Origin: Flavobacterium amnicola
Lineage (GTDB): Bacteria > Bacteroidota > Bacteroidia > Flavobacteriales > Flavobacteriaceae
Assembly (NCBI RefSeq): GCF_004122165.1
Contig: NZ_SBKO01000002.1
Span: 372,001 to 436,000 of the forward strand
Direction: 5' to 3'
DNA: 64,000 nt
Program-made: the position numbers and the translations under genes
In this document: positions 25,839-34,893 of the stretch, in pieces
How the letters are laid out: each line of letters opens with the position of its first letter
Numbering within the stretch: position 1 is the first letter of the stretch
The notes under the pieces: model-generated
What the model was told of the DNA's origin: nothing
The model's database searches: none
What the model saw: only the letters and a program-made list of their open reading frames with translations

Positions 25839-25863
25839 AAAAAAAGCCACGCTTCGCGTGGCT
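25838..25863 (-). terminator. Terminator of the 868-aa T9SS protein gene
   Basis: Stem AGCCACG / CGTGGCT with loop CTTCG and eight T on the minus strand. It is a sister of the hairpin at 24044-24069. Confidence 0.88.
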
Positions 25864-26110
25864 TCTTAATCAAAAAATATAAAAAATTATTCTTTTATTA
25901 CTTTTAAAGTTTTAGTCAATCCTTCAGAAGTTATTTTTACTAAATAAGTTCCTGAAGCTAAAGCTGACATATCAACATCAGATTGTAACGCATTTACTTT
26001 TTTAGATAGCACTTCTTGCCCTACTAAATTAGTAACAGAAACAGTTGAAATATTTTTAGTGTATGACACTTTGAAGATGTCTTTTACTGGATTTGGATAC
26101 GCTTTAAATC
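25845..26110. repeat. Duplicated 3' module, copy B (sorting domain plus terminator)
   Basis: Direct-repeat partner of 24051-24310: terminator, 3' untranslated part and sorting-domain coding region. The repeat fades upstream of the PNPVKD codons; the rest of the two genes is unrelated. Confidence 0.75.
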
Positions 26111-28493
26111 CGTTTAAGTCAAATGAATTTGTACTTAATGTAGCATCATATGCTGATATTAAAAATTGATTGACTGTAGTTGATGGCATACTATTCCATT
26201 TAGAAACTTCAATATATAATGTATCTCCAGGATTTAGTCCTGTTAAAGACAACAAAGACATACTACCAAGACCACTTTCATCATCACAATCGATTTCTGT
26301 TAATGCACCACAAGCACCAGAATATACAGAAATTACAGAATCAGTTATAGAATTCGCAGCATCTTCTTGTGTTTCAATAGTTAATGTCCCTGAGGCTGGC
26401 ACAACAACGCTATACCAAACATCAGCAACTCCAGTTGCACAAGACGGAACGTCTGCAGCAGTAGTTCCACCTAAAACTGTTCCTGAAACATCTTGATCTT
26501 CAAAAATAGCACCTGGTGTTAATGCGATAGCACCAGCACAATTATCATTTGTTGGAGGCAACATAAATGCAAAGTTTGCCCATGGACTAAATGTTGATGA
26601 ACCACAATCGGTTCTTACATGTAAATAATAAACTGTTCCAGCTGTTAATCCAGTAGCAGTATATGCTCCTACACCAATTGCAGTTCCAGCCCCAGCCGGG
26701 TCAGTTGCATTTGTATCGAACACATATTCGAAACTACCAACGCCAGGAGTCCAAGTAATATCAGCAGTAGTTGCCGTAAAGTTACCTGCAGCAAATCCGG
26801 TAGGTGCTAAACATGGCTCAGTAAGATTGATTGTAAAAGTACCTTGTTCCGCAGTGTTGCTCCACACTTGCACATAATAAGTTGCTCCGCCAGTTAATCC
26901 AGTTAAAATTTCTGTAGTTCCTGCAGTAAAGTTTGAATTACATGTACCTGCCACTTCTGTTAAGCTACCACAATCTGTACCTCCTAAAACTGCAAAGTTT
27001 CCTGAAGTCATAGTAGTAGGGGTCACTAAACAAGATACATTCCCACTAGCTGGTGCTACAAAAGAAAACCACACATCTTGTACTGTTCCAAAAGGATCAC
27101 AAGACGGTTGAACCGCAGAAACATCACCACAGGTATTATCAGAACTTACATCCACACCATTTGTTGCAACAGCCAATGCAGAAGCACAAGCTTGATTCGT
27201 TACTGCTGGTGTACAAGCAGGCGCACAAGTTAGAGTCATAGAGTAAGCTCCTTGTGAAGTGGTGTACCCATCAATTGAAATATAATAAGTACTTGTACCA
27301 TTAGAGGTAAAGCTTGTAAGAGATCTTGTACCACAAGAATCATCATTACCCGCAATTAAAGTTAAAGCACCCGATGTACCGGTATACACCATCACTTGAG
27401 TATCAAAAGTTGATGCACATAAATCTAATGTTATTAATTCTGGCGTACCTAGACCTGTGTATTTGTACCAAACATTTTTTCCATCTAAATTACATCCAAA
27501 ACCATCAGGAGCACTATCTTCATCTAATGTTGCTGTAGAAGTATCTCCTGTTACTGTAGCACCACATAAAACAGCTTCTGCATCAACAAAATTGTCATTT
27601 GCTAATAATGTTGTAAATGATACCGATGACCAACTACTAAATCCAGATCCACAATCAGATCTAACAAAAACGTAATACGTACTTAATGCTGTAAGTCCAG
27701 AAAAAGAAGCGGATGTTGCTGTAGTTGGAGTACCTGCTCCAGAAGGAGGAGTATTTGTGCTAGATATAGCATACTCATAACCAACTGATGGCGTTGGAGT
27801 AACTGCATTCCATGAAACAGTTGCAGTTGTTGCTGCAACTGGAGCAGCTGCTAAACCACCTGGTGCTAAACAAGAAGGTGGTACACCATCAACGTAATTA
27901 AATTGAATATTTGGACGATTCGCATTTACGGTACCAGTATTTACACTACAAGCAGGAGCTCCGTCAGTTCTAAATCTTCTTGAACCATTTGCAATATTTG
28001 TTACTCTTACACCTCCATATGGAGAAACATAAGCGTTCGGACCATCAGTACAAATATCAATAAGTATATTATCAACCCCATTCCATACAAATGGTGTATC
28101 AAAAACAATCATATCAAAAACACCTGCTGCAGTAACAGTTGGGTCATAATCGAATGCATTTTTAACTACACTTGTTGAACTGGCATTGTGTGTTGCAGAA
28201 TTAGTTGCCGAAGTATGCCCCATTTTGATTGAGTACCCCAAAAGTGCTCCACCTGCATAATCTTCACTAATCGAGAAACCAAGAGCCGTAATTTGATCAT
28301 AAGGAGTAAGTGATGCGCTTAATTCGGCAGCAGTATAAACCACTTGGTACCTCATTGCTTCGAAATATCCATCAACTGGATCACTACCAGTACCTCCTGT
28401 TGAAACAGTACCAGTTCCAATAACAATAGTTTGTGAATAACCACTCGTGACTAATGCCAACAAGAAAGCTATTAATAAAGTAATTTTTTTCAT
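25887..28493 (-). CDS. T9SS-secreted multidomain protein with fibronectin type III and PPC-like domains
   Basis: An 868-aa exported protein rich in Thr, Ser, Gly and Ala. It has a signal peptide (ending TSGYSQ) and an N-terminal beta domain (about 22-205). A fibronectin III repeat follows at 207-297 (ATTATVSWNAVTPTPSVGYEY). Two PPC-like domains (starting NDNFVDAEAVLCG and ACTPAVTNQACASALAV) surround the centre, then a second fibronectin III (ATTADITWTPGVGSFEYVFD) and a third PPC-like domain (NDNCAGAIALTPG). It ends with a type A T9SS sorting domain (PNPVKDIFKVSY to KVIKE). Cys pairs in the PPC domains fit disulfides. No catalytic motif; an adhesin or matrix role is likely but not shown. Confidence 0.87.
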   Translation of the reverse strand: MKKITLLIAFLLALVTSGYSQTIVIGTGTVSTGGTGSDPVDGYFEAMRYQVVYTAAELSASLTPYDQITALGFSISEDYAGGALLGYSIKMGHTSATNSATHNASSTSVVKNAFDYDPTVTAAGVFDMIVFDTPFVWNGVDNILIDICTDGPNAYVSPYGGVRVTNIANGSRRFRTDGAPACSVNTGTVNANRPNIQFNYVDGVPPSCLAPGGLAAAPVAATTATVSWNAVTPTPSVGYEYAISSTNTPPSGAGTPTTATSASFSGLTALSTYYVFVRSDCGSGFSSWSSVSFTTLLANDNFVDAEAVLCGATVTGDTSTATLDEDSAPDGFGCNLDGKNVWYKYTGLGTPELITLDLCASTFDTQVMVYTGTSGALTLIAGNDDSCGTRSLTSFTSNGTSTYYISIDGYTTSQGAYSMTLTCAPACTPAVTNQACASALAVATNGVDVSSDNTCGDVSAVQPSCDPFGTVQDVWFSFVAPASGNVSCLVTPTTMTSGNFAVLGGTDCGSLTEVAGTCNSNFTAGTTEILTGLTGGATYYVQVWSNTAEQGTFTINLTEPCLAPTGFAAGNFTATTADITWTPGVGSFEYVFDTNATDPAGAGTAIGVGAYTATGLTAGTVYYLHVRTDCGSSTFSPWANFAFMLPPTNDNCAGAIALTPGAIFEDQDVSGTVLGGTTAADVPSCATGVADVWYSVVVPASGTLTIETQEDAANSITDSVISVYSGACGALTEIDCDDESGLGSMSLLSLTGLNPGDTLYIEVSKWNSMPSTTVNQFLISAYDATLSTNSFDLNGFKAYPNPVKDIFKVSYTKNISTVSVTNLVGQEVLSKKVNALQSDVDMSALASGTYLVKITSEGLTKTLKVIKE

Positions 28494-28578
28494 ATTTTAT
28501 AAATTTGATTTGATTAGCAATATAGTTAATTTTTTAAAAACACCTCAATATTTAACAAGAATAATCGATAAAATGCAT

Positions 28579-28607
28579 AAAAAAACCACGAACTACTTCG
28601 TGGTTTT
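28579..28607 (-). terminator. Terminator of fabV
   Basis: A 10-bp stem (AAACCACGAA / TTCGTGGTTT) with loop CTAC and an A run on the left (T run on the minus strand), 24 bp past the fabV stop. Confidence 0.85.
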
Positions 28608-28630
28608 TTAAACAATAAAATTATATTTTT

Positions 28631-29821
28631 TTATGAAATACTTTCGATTTGAACCATTTCATTCGCATCAGCAAGATAATCTACCCCTTGAAATCCGAAA
28701 CCAAATAAGTTCAAGAAATCATTTTTATAACCGGCTAAATCACCAATTTCCTTTAATGTTTCTGTGTCTGCTTGTGCCCAAAGTGTTTTTACTGCTTCTT
28801 GAATATCGTCACGCATTTCCCAATCGTCGATACGTATTCTTCCTTCAGCATCCAACGGAACTTCGCCTCCATTATACAATCTATCTGCGAACAAACGTTG
28901 CATTTGCTCAATACAACCTTCATGTAATCCTTTTGCTTTCATCGTTTTATACAACAAAGAAATATACAATGGAATTACAGGAATAGCTGAACTTGCTTGA
29001 GTAACCAAAGCTTTATTTACCGAAACATAAGCTTTTCCACCGATGTCTTTTAAAGAATCTGTAATTTCAAAAGCTGTCGCTTCCAAATGATTTTTAGCTT
29101 GACCAATAGTTCCTTTTCTGTATACTGCAGAAGTGACTTCAGGTCCGATATAAGAATAGGCAACTGTAGTAGCACCATCCGCTAAAACACCTGCTTTTTT
29201 CATAGCGTCTGTCCACATTTTCCAATCTTCACCTCCCATAACTACAACAGTGTTATCAATATCTTCCTGAACCGCTGGTTCGATTGATACTTGCGTTACA
29301 TTTCCTGTGTGAAAATCGACTGTTTTGTCTGTAAACGTTTGACCAATTGGTTTCAATGCCGAACGGTGCAATACACCTGTTTCAGGGTGCATACGTACTG
29401 GTGAAGCCAAACTGTAAATAATTAAATCCACCTGACCTAAATCAGCTTTAATCATATCAATAGTTTGTTGTTTTACTTCTTTTGAGAACGCATCACCATT
29501 AATACTCTTTGCGTATAATCCTGCTTTTTTAGCTTCTTGTTCGAAAGCCGCCGAATTATACCAACCTGGCGTTGCTGTTTTTCCTGGTGCCGGTTCTTTT
29601 TCAAAGAAAACACCAATTGTAGCCGCATCATTTCCGAAGGCCGCCGTAATTCTTGACGCTAAACCAAATCCTGTTGAAGCTCCCACAACTAAAACTCTTT
29701 TTGGTGCATTTATTTTTCCTTTAGATTTTACGTATTCAATTTGATTTTTAACACTTTGAGCACATCCTTCTGGGTGAGCTGTTAAACAAATGAATCCGCG
29801 CATTCTTGGTTCTATAATCAT
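28631..29821 (-). CDS. fabV: Trans-2-enoyl-CoA/ACP reductase FabV
   Basis: NADH-dependent enoyl reductase of the last step in each fatty-acid elongation round, an alternative to FabI. The N-terminus MIIEPRMRGFICLTAHPEGC and the cofactor loop LVVGASTGFGLASRI are typical of FabV. The Tyr-(X)8-Lys catalytic pair is in YRKGTIGQAK. At 396 aa it has the family's usual length. It lies 97 bp after recN on the same strand and has its own -7 box at 29878, so it can be expressed separately. FabV enzymes are naturally poorly sensitive to triclosan. Confidence 0.95.
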   Translation of the reverse strand: MIIEPRMRGFICLTAHPEGCAQSVKNQIEYVKSKGKINAPKRVLVVGASTGFGLASRITAAFGNDAATIGVFFEKEPAPGKTATPGWYNSAAFEQEAKKAGLYAKSINGDAFSKEVKQQTIDMIKADLGQVDLIIYSLASPVRMHPETGVLHRSALKPIGQTFTDKTVDFHTGNVTQVSIEPAVQEDIDNTVVVMGGEDWKMWTDAMKKAGVLADGATTVAYSYIGPEVTSAVYRKGTIGQAKNHLEATAFEITDSLKDIGGKAYVSVNKALVTQASSAIPVIPLYISLLYKTMKAKGLHEGCIEQMQRLFADRLYNGGEVPLDAEGRIRIDDWEMRDDIQEAVKTLWAQADTETLKEIGDLAGYKNDFLNLFGFGFQGVDYLADANEMVQIESIS

Positions 29822-29877
29822 TTTTTTTTCTGTTTATTCGGTTATTTGTTGATTTGTTTATTCGATAAATTCTCTAG

Positions 29878-29907
29878 CAAAAGTACTAAAAATCTAAGAA
29901 GTCTAAA
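29878..29907 (-). promoter_or_regulatory. Probable promoter of fabV
   Basis: Minus strand: TTTA at 29907-29904, an 18-bp spacer, then TACTTTTG (perfect TAnnTTTG) at 29885-29878. The -33 and spacer bases belong to a dispersed repeat also found at 45405-45449. Confidence 0.55.
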
Positions 29908-29914
29908 AATCTAA
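29886..29914. repeat. Dispersed intergenic repeat, copy 1
   Basis: 25 bases here (reading TTAGATTTTTAGACTTCTTA and onward on the minus strand) recur exactly at 45425-45449 in the opposite orientation, with a 19-base copy at 45405-45423. It lies in the recN-fabV gap. Confidence 0.7.
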
Positions 29915-29918
29915 TTTT

Positions 29919-31571
29919 CTAATTCAATAAAGCTTTTGCATGGGTTAATGCCGAATCGGAAATATCTTTACCCGAAAGCATTTCGGCAATTTCTACAATT
30001 CGCTCTTCTTGTGAAAGCAACTTCAATTCGGAAACTGTACTTTCTCCTTGATCTAATTTATATACTTTATAATGTTGATTTCCTTTGGCGGCAATTTGAG
30101 GCAGGTGTGTAATGGCAAAAACTTGCATCTTAACACTCATCTCCTTCATAATATCACCCATTTTATGGGCAATTTCTCCCGAAACACCGGTGTCAATTTC
30201 ATCAAAAATAATCGTAGGAAGTTTCGAATAATTCGCCAGTATTGACTTTACAGCCAGCATAATTCGAGACATTTCACCTCCAGAAGCCACTTTTTTCAAC
30301 AATCCAAAATCGGTTCCTTTATTAGCAGAAAACAACAATTGTACTTCATCTTTTCCTGATGATAAAAAACTTTGTGCTGCTTTAATTTCAAACTGAAAAC
30401 GTGCATTTGGCATTCCTAATTGCGCCAATATATCCGTAATTTCATTCGTTAAAACAGGAATCGCTTTTTTTCTATTTTCCGATATTTGAGAGGCTAATTT
30501 CTCTAACGCTACTATTTGTTGGTCTAATTGATTTTCTAATTTAGAAATTTGATTTTCTAGATCATCGGCTAAAACCACTTTATTATCCAAATCATTTTGA
30601 ATGACCAATAATTCTTCAACCGAAGCCACATTGTGCTTCTTTTGAAGCGAATAAATTAGTTGCAACTTTTGATTGACCAATTCTAGCTTTTCCGGATCGT
30701 TAATCAATTTTTCAGCTTGAGCATTTACTTCGATAGTTATGTCATCAAACTCAATTAAAACACTAGAAACTCTTTCTGATAAATCTTTAAATTCGGTAGA
30801 AAGATTGGCGATTTTTTGCAATGAAAATTTTACTTCCTTCAAATTTTGCAGTATTCCGATTTGCTCTTCATTAGCAATTGCCAATGATTTATCAAGATTT
30901 TCTTTTATAAATTCGACATTACTTAACTTTTCCAAAGTAGCTTCAAGTTCGGCTTGTTCTCCTTCTTTTAAATGAGCCGCTAGTAATTCTTCCAATAAAA
31001 AGGAATTATAATCGGCTTCTTTAGAGAGCGAATCTTTATTCTGTTTGAGTTTTTTCAACTCACTTTTGATCGATTTATAAACTGAAAGATTTTCTTTGTA
31101 AGTCGCTAAGGTATTCCCATTTGCAGCAATGGCGTCTAGAATTTCAATTTGATACTCTTCACTAGACAACTCTTGAGTTTGGTGTTGCGAATGAATATCG
31201 ATTAAAAAGGTACCTAATTCTTTAAGTTCCTCTAAATTAACTGGACTATCATTGATAAAGGCTCGTGATTTACCTGAAGGAAGAATTTCACGACGAATTA
31301 TAGTGATTTCTTCATAATCTAAATCATTGGCTTCAAAAAAAGGCTTTAAATTGTATTTCGACAGATTGAAATGTGTTTCAATCACACATTTTTGTTCTTT
31401 ATCTTTAAGCGAAGATAAATCGGCACGATTTCCTAAAACCAAACCCAAAGCACCCAGAAGAATTGATTTTCCAGCTCCCGTTTCACCTGTAATAATAGAA
31501 AACTGATTAGAAAAATTCATTTCTAACTGTTCTATCAATGCAAAATTTTTAATAGATAATGATGTAAGCAT
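29919..31571 (-). CDS. recN: DNA repair protein RecN
   Basis: An SMC-like ATPase acting in double-strand-break repair and chromosome cohesion. Walker A is GETGAGKSILLGALG near residues 30-45. A long coiled coil occupies about 155-370 (many Glu/Lys/Leu heptads). The C-terminal ATPase half has the signature SGGEMSRIMLAVKSIL and Walker B TIIFDEIDTGVSG. At 550 aa it is full length. It begins 9 bp after porD in the bamD-rpoZ-coaBC-porD-recN operon. Confidence 0.95.
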   Translation of the reverse strand: MLTSLSIKNFALIEQLEMNFSNQFSIITGETGAGKSILLGALGLVLGNRADLSSLKDKEQKCVIETHFNLSKYNLKPFFEANDLDYEEITIIRREILPSGKSRAFINDSPVNLEELKELGTFLIDIHSQHQTQELSSEEYQIEILDAIAANGNTLATYKENLSVYKSIKSELKKLKQNKDSLSKEADYNSFLLEELLAAHLKEGEQAELEATLEKLSNVEFIKENLDKSLAIANEEQIGILQNLKEVKFSLQKIANLSTEFKDLSERVSSVLIEFDDITIEVNAQAEKLINDPEKLELVNQKLQLIYSLQKKHNVASVEELLVIQNDLDNKVVLADDLENQISKLENQLDQQIVALEKLASQISENRKKAIPVLTNEITDILAQLGMPNARFQFEIKAAQSFLSSGKDEVQLLFSANKGTDFGLLKKVASGGEMSRIMLAVKSILANYSKLPTIIFDEIDTGVSGEIAHKMGDIMKEMSVKMQVFAITHLPQIAAKGNQHYKVYKLDQGESTVSELKLLSQEERIVEIAEMLSGKDISDSALTHAKALLN

Positions 31572-31580
31572 CTGACAAAT

Positions 31581-32468
31581 TTAATAAGAAATTTGACCCC
31601 ACTTACTTGAGTTTGTAGGAGATAATCGATTTAAACTTTCAATTACTTGCGTGACATCAACTTTGGGACCATCGGTAAAGATATTTAAAATCTCATCCGA
31701 TTTTGCATCAAAAAACACACGCGTTAAATAGGCATTTGGTCGAACAGCTGCCACTTCCGTTAATGATTTTAATGCTCTTTTAATATTTTCCTTTCCTTCT
31801 TTAGGATTGTTTGCCATGATATCCAAAGCCCCTAAATGGTATTCATAAATTGCTCTTCTGAAAGGCAAATAAGTTGGCGCAATCATGTCATTTACTAAAT
31901 AATAACGATTTTGCGTACCATTGGATGTCCATGCTTTTTCTTGGGTAATTTGCGCGAGCGCTACGATAGTAGAAGCGTTTTCGAAAGCTTTATTTCCGCC
32001 TTCAATCTGAAAAGAATCGGCATCAATACCGATAATCATATTGGCATAAAAAGCAATCACTGATAATAAATTTGAATCGTAACTATTTATATTAAAGTTC
32101 AGATTTTGGAATTCAGTATATTCAAATTTCACTTCTTTATCGTTAATATTTAAAATAGAAGTGGAATATGTTGAGTTAAAAACGGGTCTTGATGCTTGCA
32201 CTTGCAAACTTCCTTCAAATTTATTTACATTATCGTAAGAAGTAATGTTAAAGAAAAAGGAACAGTTAATTTTCTCATTTTTTTTAAATGTTTTTTCTGC
32301 CCATTTGGTATTATTAAGAAATTCTGTCAACGACTTTTTTAGTGTTTTAAATACTTGTTGATTGGTTGCCCCTACCTGACTAGTATTAAACTCGACAGTA
32401 GCATTAAGTTCTTGCGAAGCAATACCCCCTGAAATCAACACAAATAAAACAACAATATATTTACGCAT
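31581..32468 (-). CDS. porD: Type IX secretion system protein PorD (DUF4835)
   Basis: A 295-aa exported protein of the DUF4835 family, named PorD for its link to the Bacteroidetes type IX secretion system that drives surface protein export and gliding. The signal peptide is MRKYIVVLFVLISGGIASQE. The start ELNATVEFNTSQVGATNQQVFKTL is split-recognisable as the DUF4835 opening (NATV then QVFKTLKKSLTEF), and FYANMIIGIDADSF is a strongly conserved segment. Its exact job in T9SS is not settled. It overlaps coaBC by 8 bp and precedes recN by 9 bp. Confidence 0.88.
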   Translation of the reverse strand: MRKYIVVLFVLISGGIASQELNATVEFNTSQVGATNQQVFKTLKKSLTEFLNNTKWAEKTFKKNEKINCSFFFNITSYDNVNKFEGSLQVQASRPVFNSTYSTSILNINDKEVKFEYTEFQNLNFNINSYDSNLLSVIAFYANMIIGIDADSFQIEGGNKAFENASTIVALAQITQEKAWTSNGTQNRYYLVNDMIAPTYLPFRRAIYEYHLGALDIMANNPKEGKENIKRALKSLTEVAAVRPNAYLTRVFFDAKSDEILNIFTDGPKVDVTQVIESLNRLSPTNSSKWGQISY

Positions 32469-33666
32469 AATGGTTTATAATTTTAGTAACAATATCTAAA
32501 GCGACATCTTCTTTCGATTTTAATTCTTGAGGCTCTACATTGAAATTTTTATCAATAAAAGTAACCTTATTAGTTGGTTTCCCAAAACCAGCCCCCGAAT
32601 CATTGAGTGAATTAAGCACAATCAAATCTAAGTTTTTTTTCTGAATTTTTTGCTTAGCATGTTCAATTTCATTTTCCGTTTCTAAAGCAAAACCAATTAA
32701 AAACTGATTCTGTTTGATTTGCCCCAACGACGCTAAGACATCCTTCGTTTTTTCTAACTCAATTGTAAACGTTTCTTCCTTCTTTTTTATTTTCTGAGCT
32801 GCCACATTTTTCGGTCGATAATCGGCAACAGCTGCTGCTGCAATGGCAACATCCACCTCATTAAAATATTGATGACAAGCGACAAACATATCTTCTGCAG
32901 AAGTCACTCGAATCAAATTAATGGAAGCGTTTTTAGTTTGCAGGTATGTAGGTCCAGAAATTAAAATCACTTGAGCGCCTAGATTTGCTGCGGCATTTGC
33001 GATATCAAACCCCATTTTTCCAGAAGAATGATTACCAATAAAACGAACAGGATCAATCGCTTCATAAGTCGGTCCTGCAGTTATTAATATCTTCTTATCT
33101 TTAAGAGGTAGTTTGCTTTCGATATCTTTTTCAAGAAAAGCAATTATGTTTTCAGGCTCAGCCATGCGGCCCTCCCCTGACAATCCACTGGCCAACTCAC
33201 CGCTTTCAGCAGGTATAATGGTATTTCCAAACTTTTTTAAAGCATCGAAACTTGCCAGCGTTGAAGGATGTTTGTACATGTCCAAATCCATTGCAGGAGC
33301 AAAATAGACAGGACATTTAGCTGAAAGGTATGTTGCAATTAGTAAATTATCGCAATTTCCATTTGCCATTTTAGACATCGTATTGGCGGTTGCGGGTGCA
33401 ATCACCATAAAATCAGCCCAAAGACCAAGCTCCACGTGGTTGGTCCACATAGCACCTTCCTCTTCGTTGTAAAAACTCGTATGAACCGGGTTTTTAGATA
33501 AAGTGGATAAAGTTAAGGGTGTAACAAAATCAACAGAAGCAGGTGTCATGACTACCTGTACATGCGCACCTGCTTTTATAAAAAGTCGAACTAATGATGC
33601 CGATTTATAAGCGGCAATACCACCAGAAACTCCTAGTATTATTTTTTTACCACTTAAAACAGACAT
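32461..33666 (-). CDS. coaBC: Bifunctional phosphopantothenoylcysteine decarboxylase / phosphopantothenate-cysteine ligase
   Basis: Two successive steps of coenzyme A synthesis in one 401-aa protein. CoaC (about 1-180) is the FMN decarboxylase: GVSGGIAAYKSASLVRL, active-site His in WTNHVELG, APATANTMSKMANG, and the reactive Cys loop in GELASGLSGEGRM. CoaB (about 185-401) is the CTP-dependent ligase: ITAGPTYEAIDPVRFIGN, SSGKMGFDIANAAANLGA, and KIKK with nearby Asn in the later half. It lies 10 bp after rpoZ. CoaE (22425) completes the pathway. Confidence 0.95.
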   Translation of the reverse strand: MSVLSGKKIILGVSGGIAAYKSASLVRLFIKAGAHVQVVMTPASVDFVTPLTLSTLSKNPVHTSFYNEEEGAMWTNHVELGLWADFMVIAPATANTMSKMANGNCDNLLIATYLSAKCPVYFAPAMDLDMYKHPSTLASFDALKKFGNTIIPAESGELASGLSGEGRMAEPENIIAFLEKDIESKLPLKDKKILITAGPTYEAIDPVRFIGNHSSGKMGFDIANAAANLGAQVILISGPTYLQTKNASINLIRVTSAEDMFVACHQYFNEVDVAIAAAAVADYRPKNVAAQKIKKKEETFTIELEKTKDVLASLGQIKQNQFLIGFALETENEIEHAKQKIQKKNLDLIVLNSLNDSGAGFGKPTNKVTFIDKNFNVEPQELKSKEDVALDIVTKIINHYA

Positions 33667-33676
33667 TGTAGTTGTT

Positions 33677-33991
33677 TTATTTTGATTTATTGTAGTAGAT
33701 TTTGTTTTCTAACCATTCTTGAACTGCTAAAGCGTGTGGCTTTGGCAATTTTTCGTAAAATTTAGAAACTTCAATTTGCTCTTTGTTTTCAAAAACTTCC
33801 TCTAAACTATCGTTATAAGTAGCAAATTCTTCTAACTTTTCGATTAATTCTTTTTTGATTTCAGAATTAATTTGGTTAGCTCTTCTTGCCATAATGGTGA
33901 TAGCTTCATACACGTTTCCAGTTGGTTCTTCAATTACCGTTTTGTTGTACGTAATTGTGTTTACTGGAGCAGTCGTTTTCTTTAAATCCAT
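33677..33991 (-). CDS. rpoZ: RNA polymerase omega subunit (Bacteroidetes type)
   Basis: A 104-aa omega subunit that helps fold the beta-prime subunit. The segment GNVYEAITIMARRANQINSE is the omega core (compare ARRARQI in other bacteria). The acidic C-terminal half (YNDSLEEVFENKEQ) and KLPKPHALAVQEWLENK are typical of the flavobacterial form. It sits 5 bp after bamD and 10 bp before coaBC; rpoZ-coaBC adjacency is also common in other bacteria (with gmk). Confidence 0.9.
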   Translation of the reverse strand: MDLKKTTAPVNTITYNKTVIEEPTGNVYEAITIMARRANQINSEIKKELIEKLEEFATYNDSLEEVFENKEQIEVSKFYEKLPKPHALAVQEWLENKIYYNKSK

Positions 33992-33996
33992 CTTTC

Positions 33997-34791
33997 TTAT
34001 TTTTGAAATTGTTGTAAATCCTTTTCTATTCTTGCCAACATTTCATCGGCAGTATTTTTATATTCTGTATCTGCTTTAAATTTTATTAATGAATTATAAG
34101 CAGCTTTAGCCTCTATTAAACGTTCTTCCATTTTAGCTGGAATACTATTTATAGCTAATTGATAACTAGAATCTAATTTATAATATAATGCTTTTTCTTT
34201 ATAGGTTGTTCCTGGAAAATCGGCTAAAAAATTATCAAAAACTTTAATAGCTGCTTTAAAATCAGAAATTGTATTGTACTGTTTTGCTATTTCAAACGCT
34301 TTCTTTTCTAATTTATATTGCAATTCTTTCGTTACAGCATTGGCTTCAGCCAAGTATTGTGAATTTGGATATTTATTGATAAAGTTCTGCATTTTCGTGA
34401 TTGCTTTATCTGTATCTCCTTGATCTAAAGAATAAACAGGCGACAATTCCGAATAGGATTTAGCGCCTAAAAAAGCTGCTTCTTCTGCATTTTTACTCTT
34501 TGGATATAAAGATGCAAAACTTTCAAATTGATATCCTGCTAAATAAAATTGTTTTGTTTTATAATACGACTGTGCAAACATATAAAACATATTTTCCGCG
34601 TCGGGTTTTCCTCTGTAAGCCGAAGCAATTTGTTCAAACAAACGAATGGCTTTATTGTATTTTCCCTCTTCGTACTTAGCAGTTGCTGCCGCTAATTTCA
34701 CTGCAACATCTTCTGATTTTATGGCTTTTTGGTAATCACTACACGATGCTAAAAGAGCAACAAGAAAGAAACCGTATATAAATTTATTCAT
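33997..34791 (-). CDS. bamD: Outer membrane protein assembly factor BamD
   Basis: Lipoprotein partner of BamA in inserting beta-barrels into the outer membrane. The signal peptide ends in a lipobox (VALLASC, Cys17). The rest is made of tetratricopeptide-like helices, with FEQIASAYRGKPDAENMFYM and NKYPNSQYLAEA as repeat cores, about five repeats as in other BamD. At 264 aa it is usual length. It is the first gene of the operon and has the clearest promoter in its neighbourhood (34849-34878). Confidence 0.92.
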   Translation of the reverse strand: MNKFIYGFFLVALLASCSDYQKAIKSEDVAVKLAAATAKYEEGKYNKAIRLFEQIASAYRGKPDAENMFYMFAQSYYKTKQFYLAGYQFESFASLYPKSKNAEEAAFLGAKSYSELSPVYSLDQGDTDKAITKMQNFINKYPNSQYLAEANAVTKELQYKLEKKAFEIAKQYNTISDFKAAIKVFDNFLADFPGTTYKEKALYYKLDSSYQLAINSIPAKMEERLIEAKAAYNSLIKFKADTEYKNTADEMLARIEKDLQQFQK

Positions 34792-34848
34792 ATTTTATTT
34801 TAAAACGTGCCGTTTTTCAATGGTTTAACCTTTCCACAAAACGAACCG

Positions 34849-34878
34849 CAAAGTTAGTTATTAATTTGTTTTTACAAA
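34849..34878 (-). promoter_or_regulatory. Promoter of the bamD-rpoZ-coaBC-porD-recN operon
   Basis: Minus strand: TTTG at 34878-34875, an 18-bp spacer, then TAACTTTG at 34856-34849. Both boxes match the Bacteroidetes consensus exactly. The leader of about 50 nt holds a small hairpin (AAAACG / CGTTTT at 34802-34813). Confidence 0.75.
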
Positions 34879-34893
34879 ACTTATTTTTTACTA

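Noticed and set aside
25815..25850. 12-codon N-terminal extension of the 573-aa T9SS protein
   Set aside because: It lies in the terminator and -7 region and would place a non-signal sequence before a good signal peptide.
27053..27675. Three plus-strand open frames inside the 868-aa T9SS gene
   Set aside because: They are antisense to clear fibronectin III and PPC-like domains and are rich in His/Leu/Gln, as expected of reverse reading of Thr/Ser-rich sequence.
24044..28493. Composite transposon flanked by the two similar terminators
   Set aside because: The repeats are coding 3' ends in direct orientation with no transposase or target duplication; gene-family duplication explains them.
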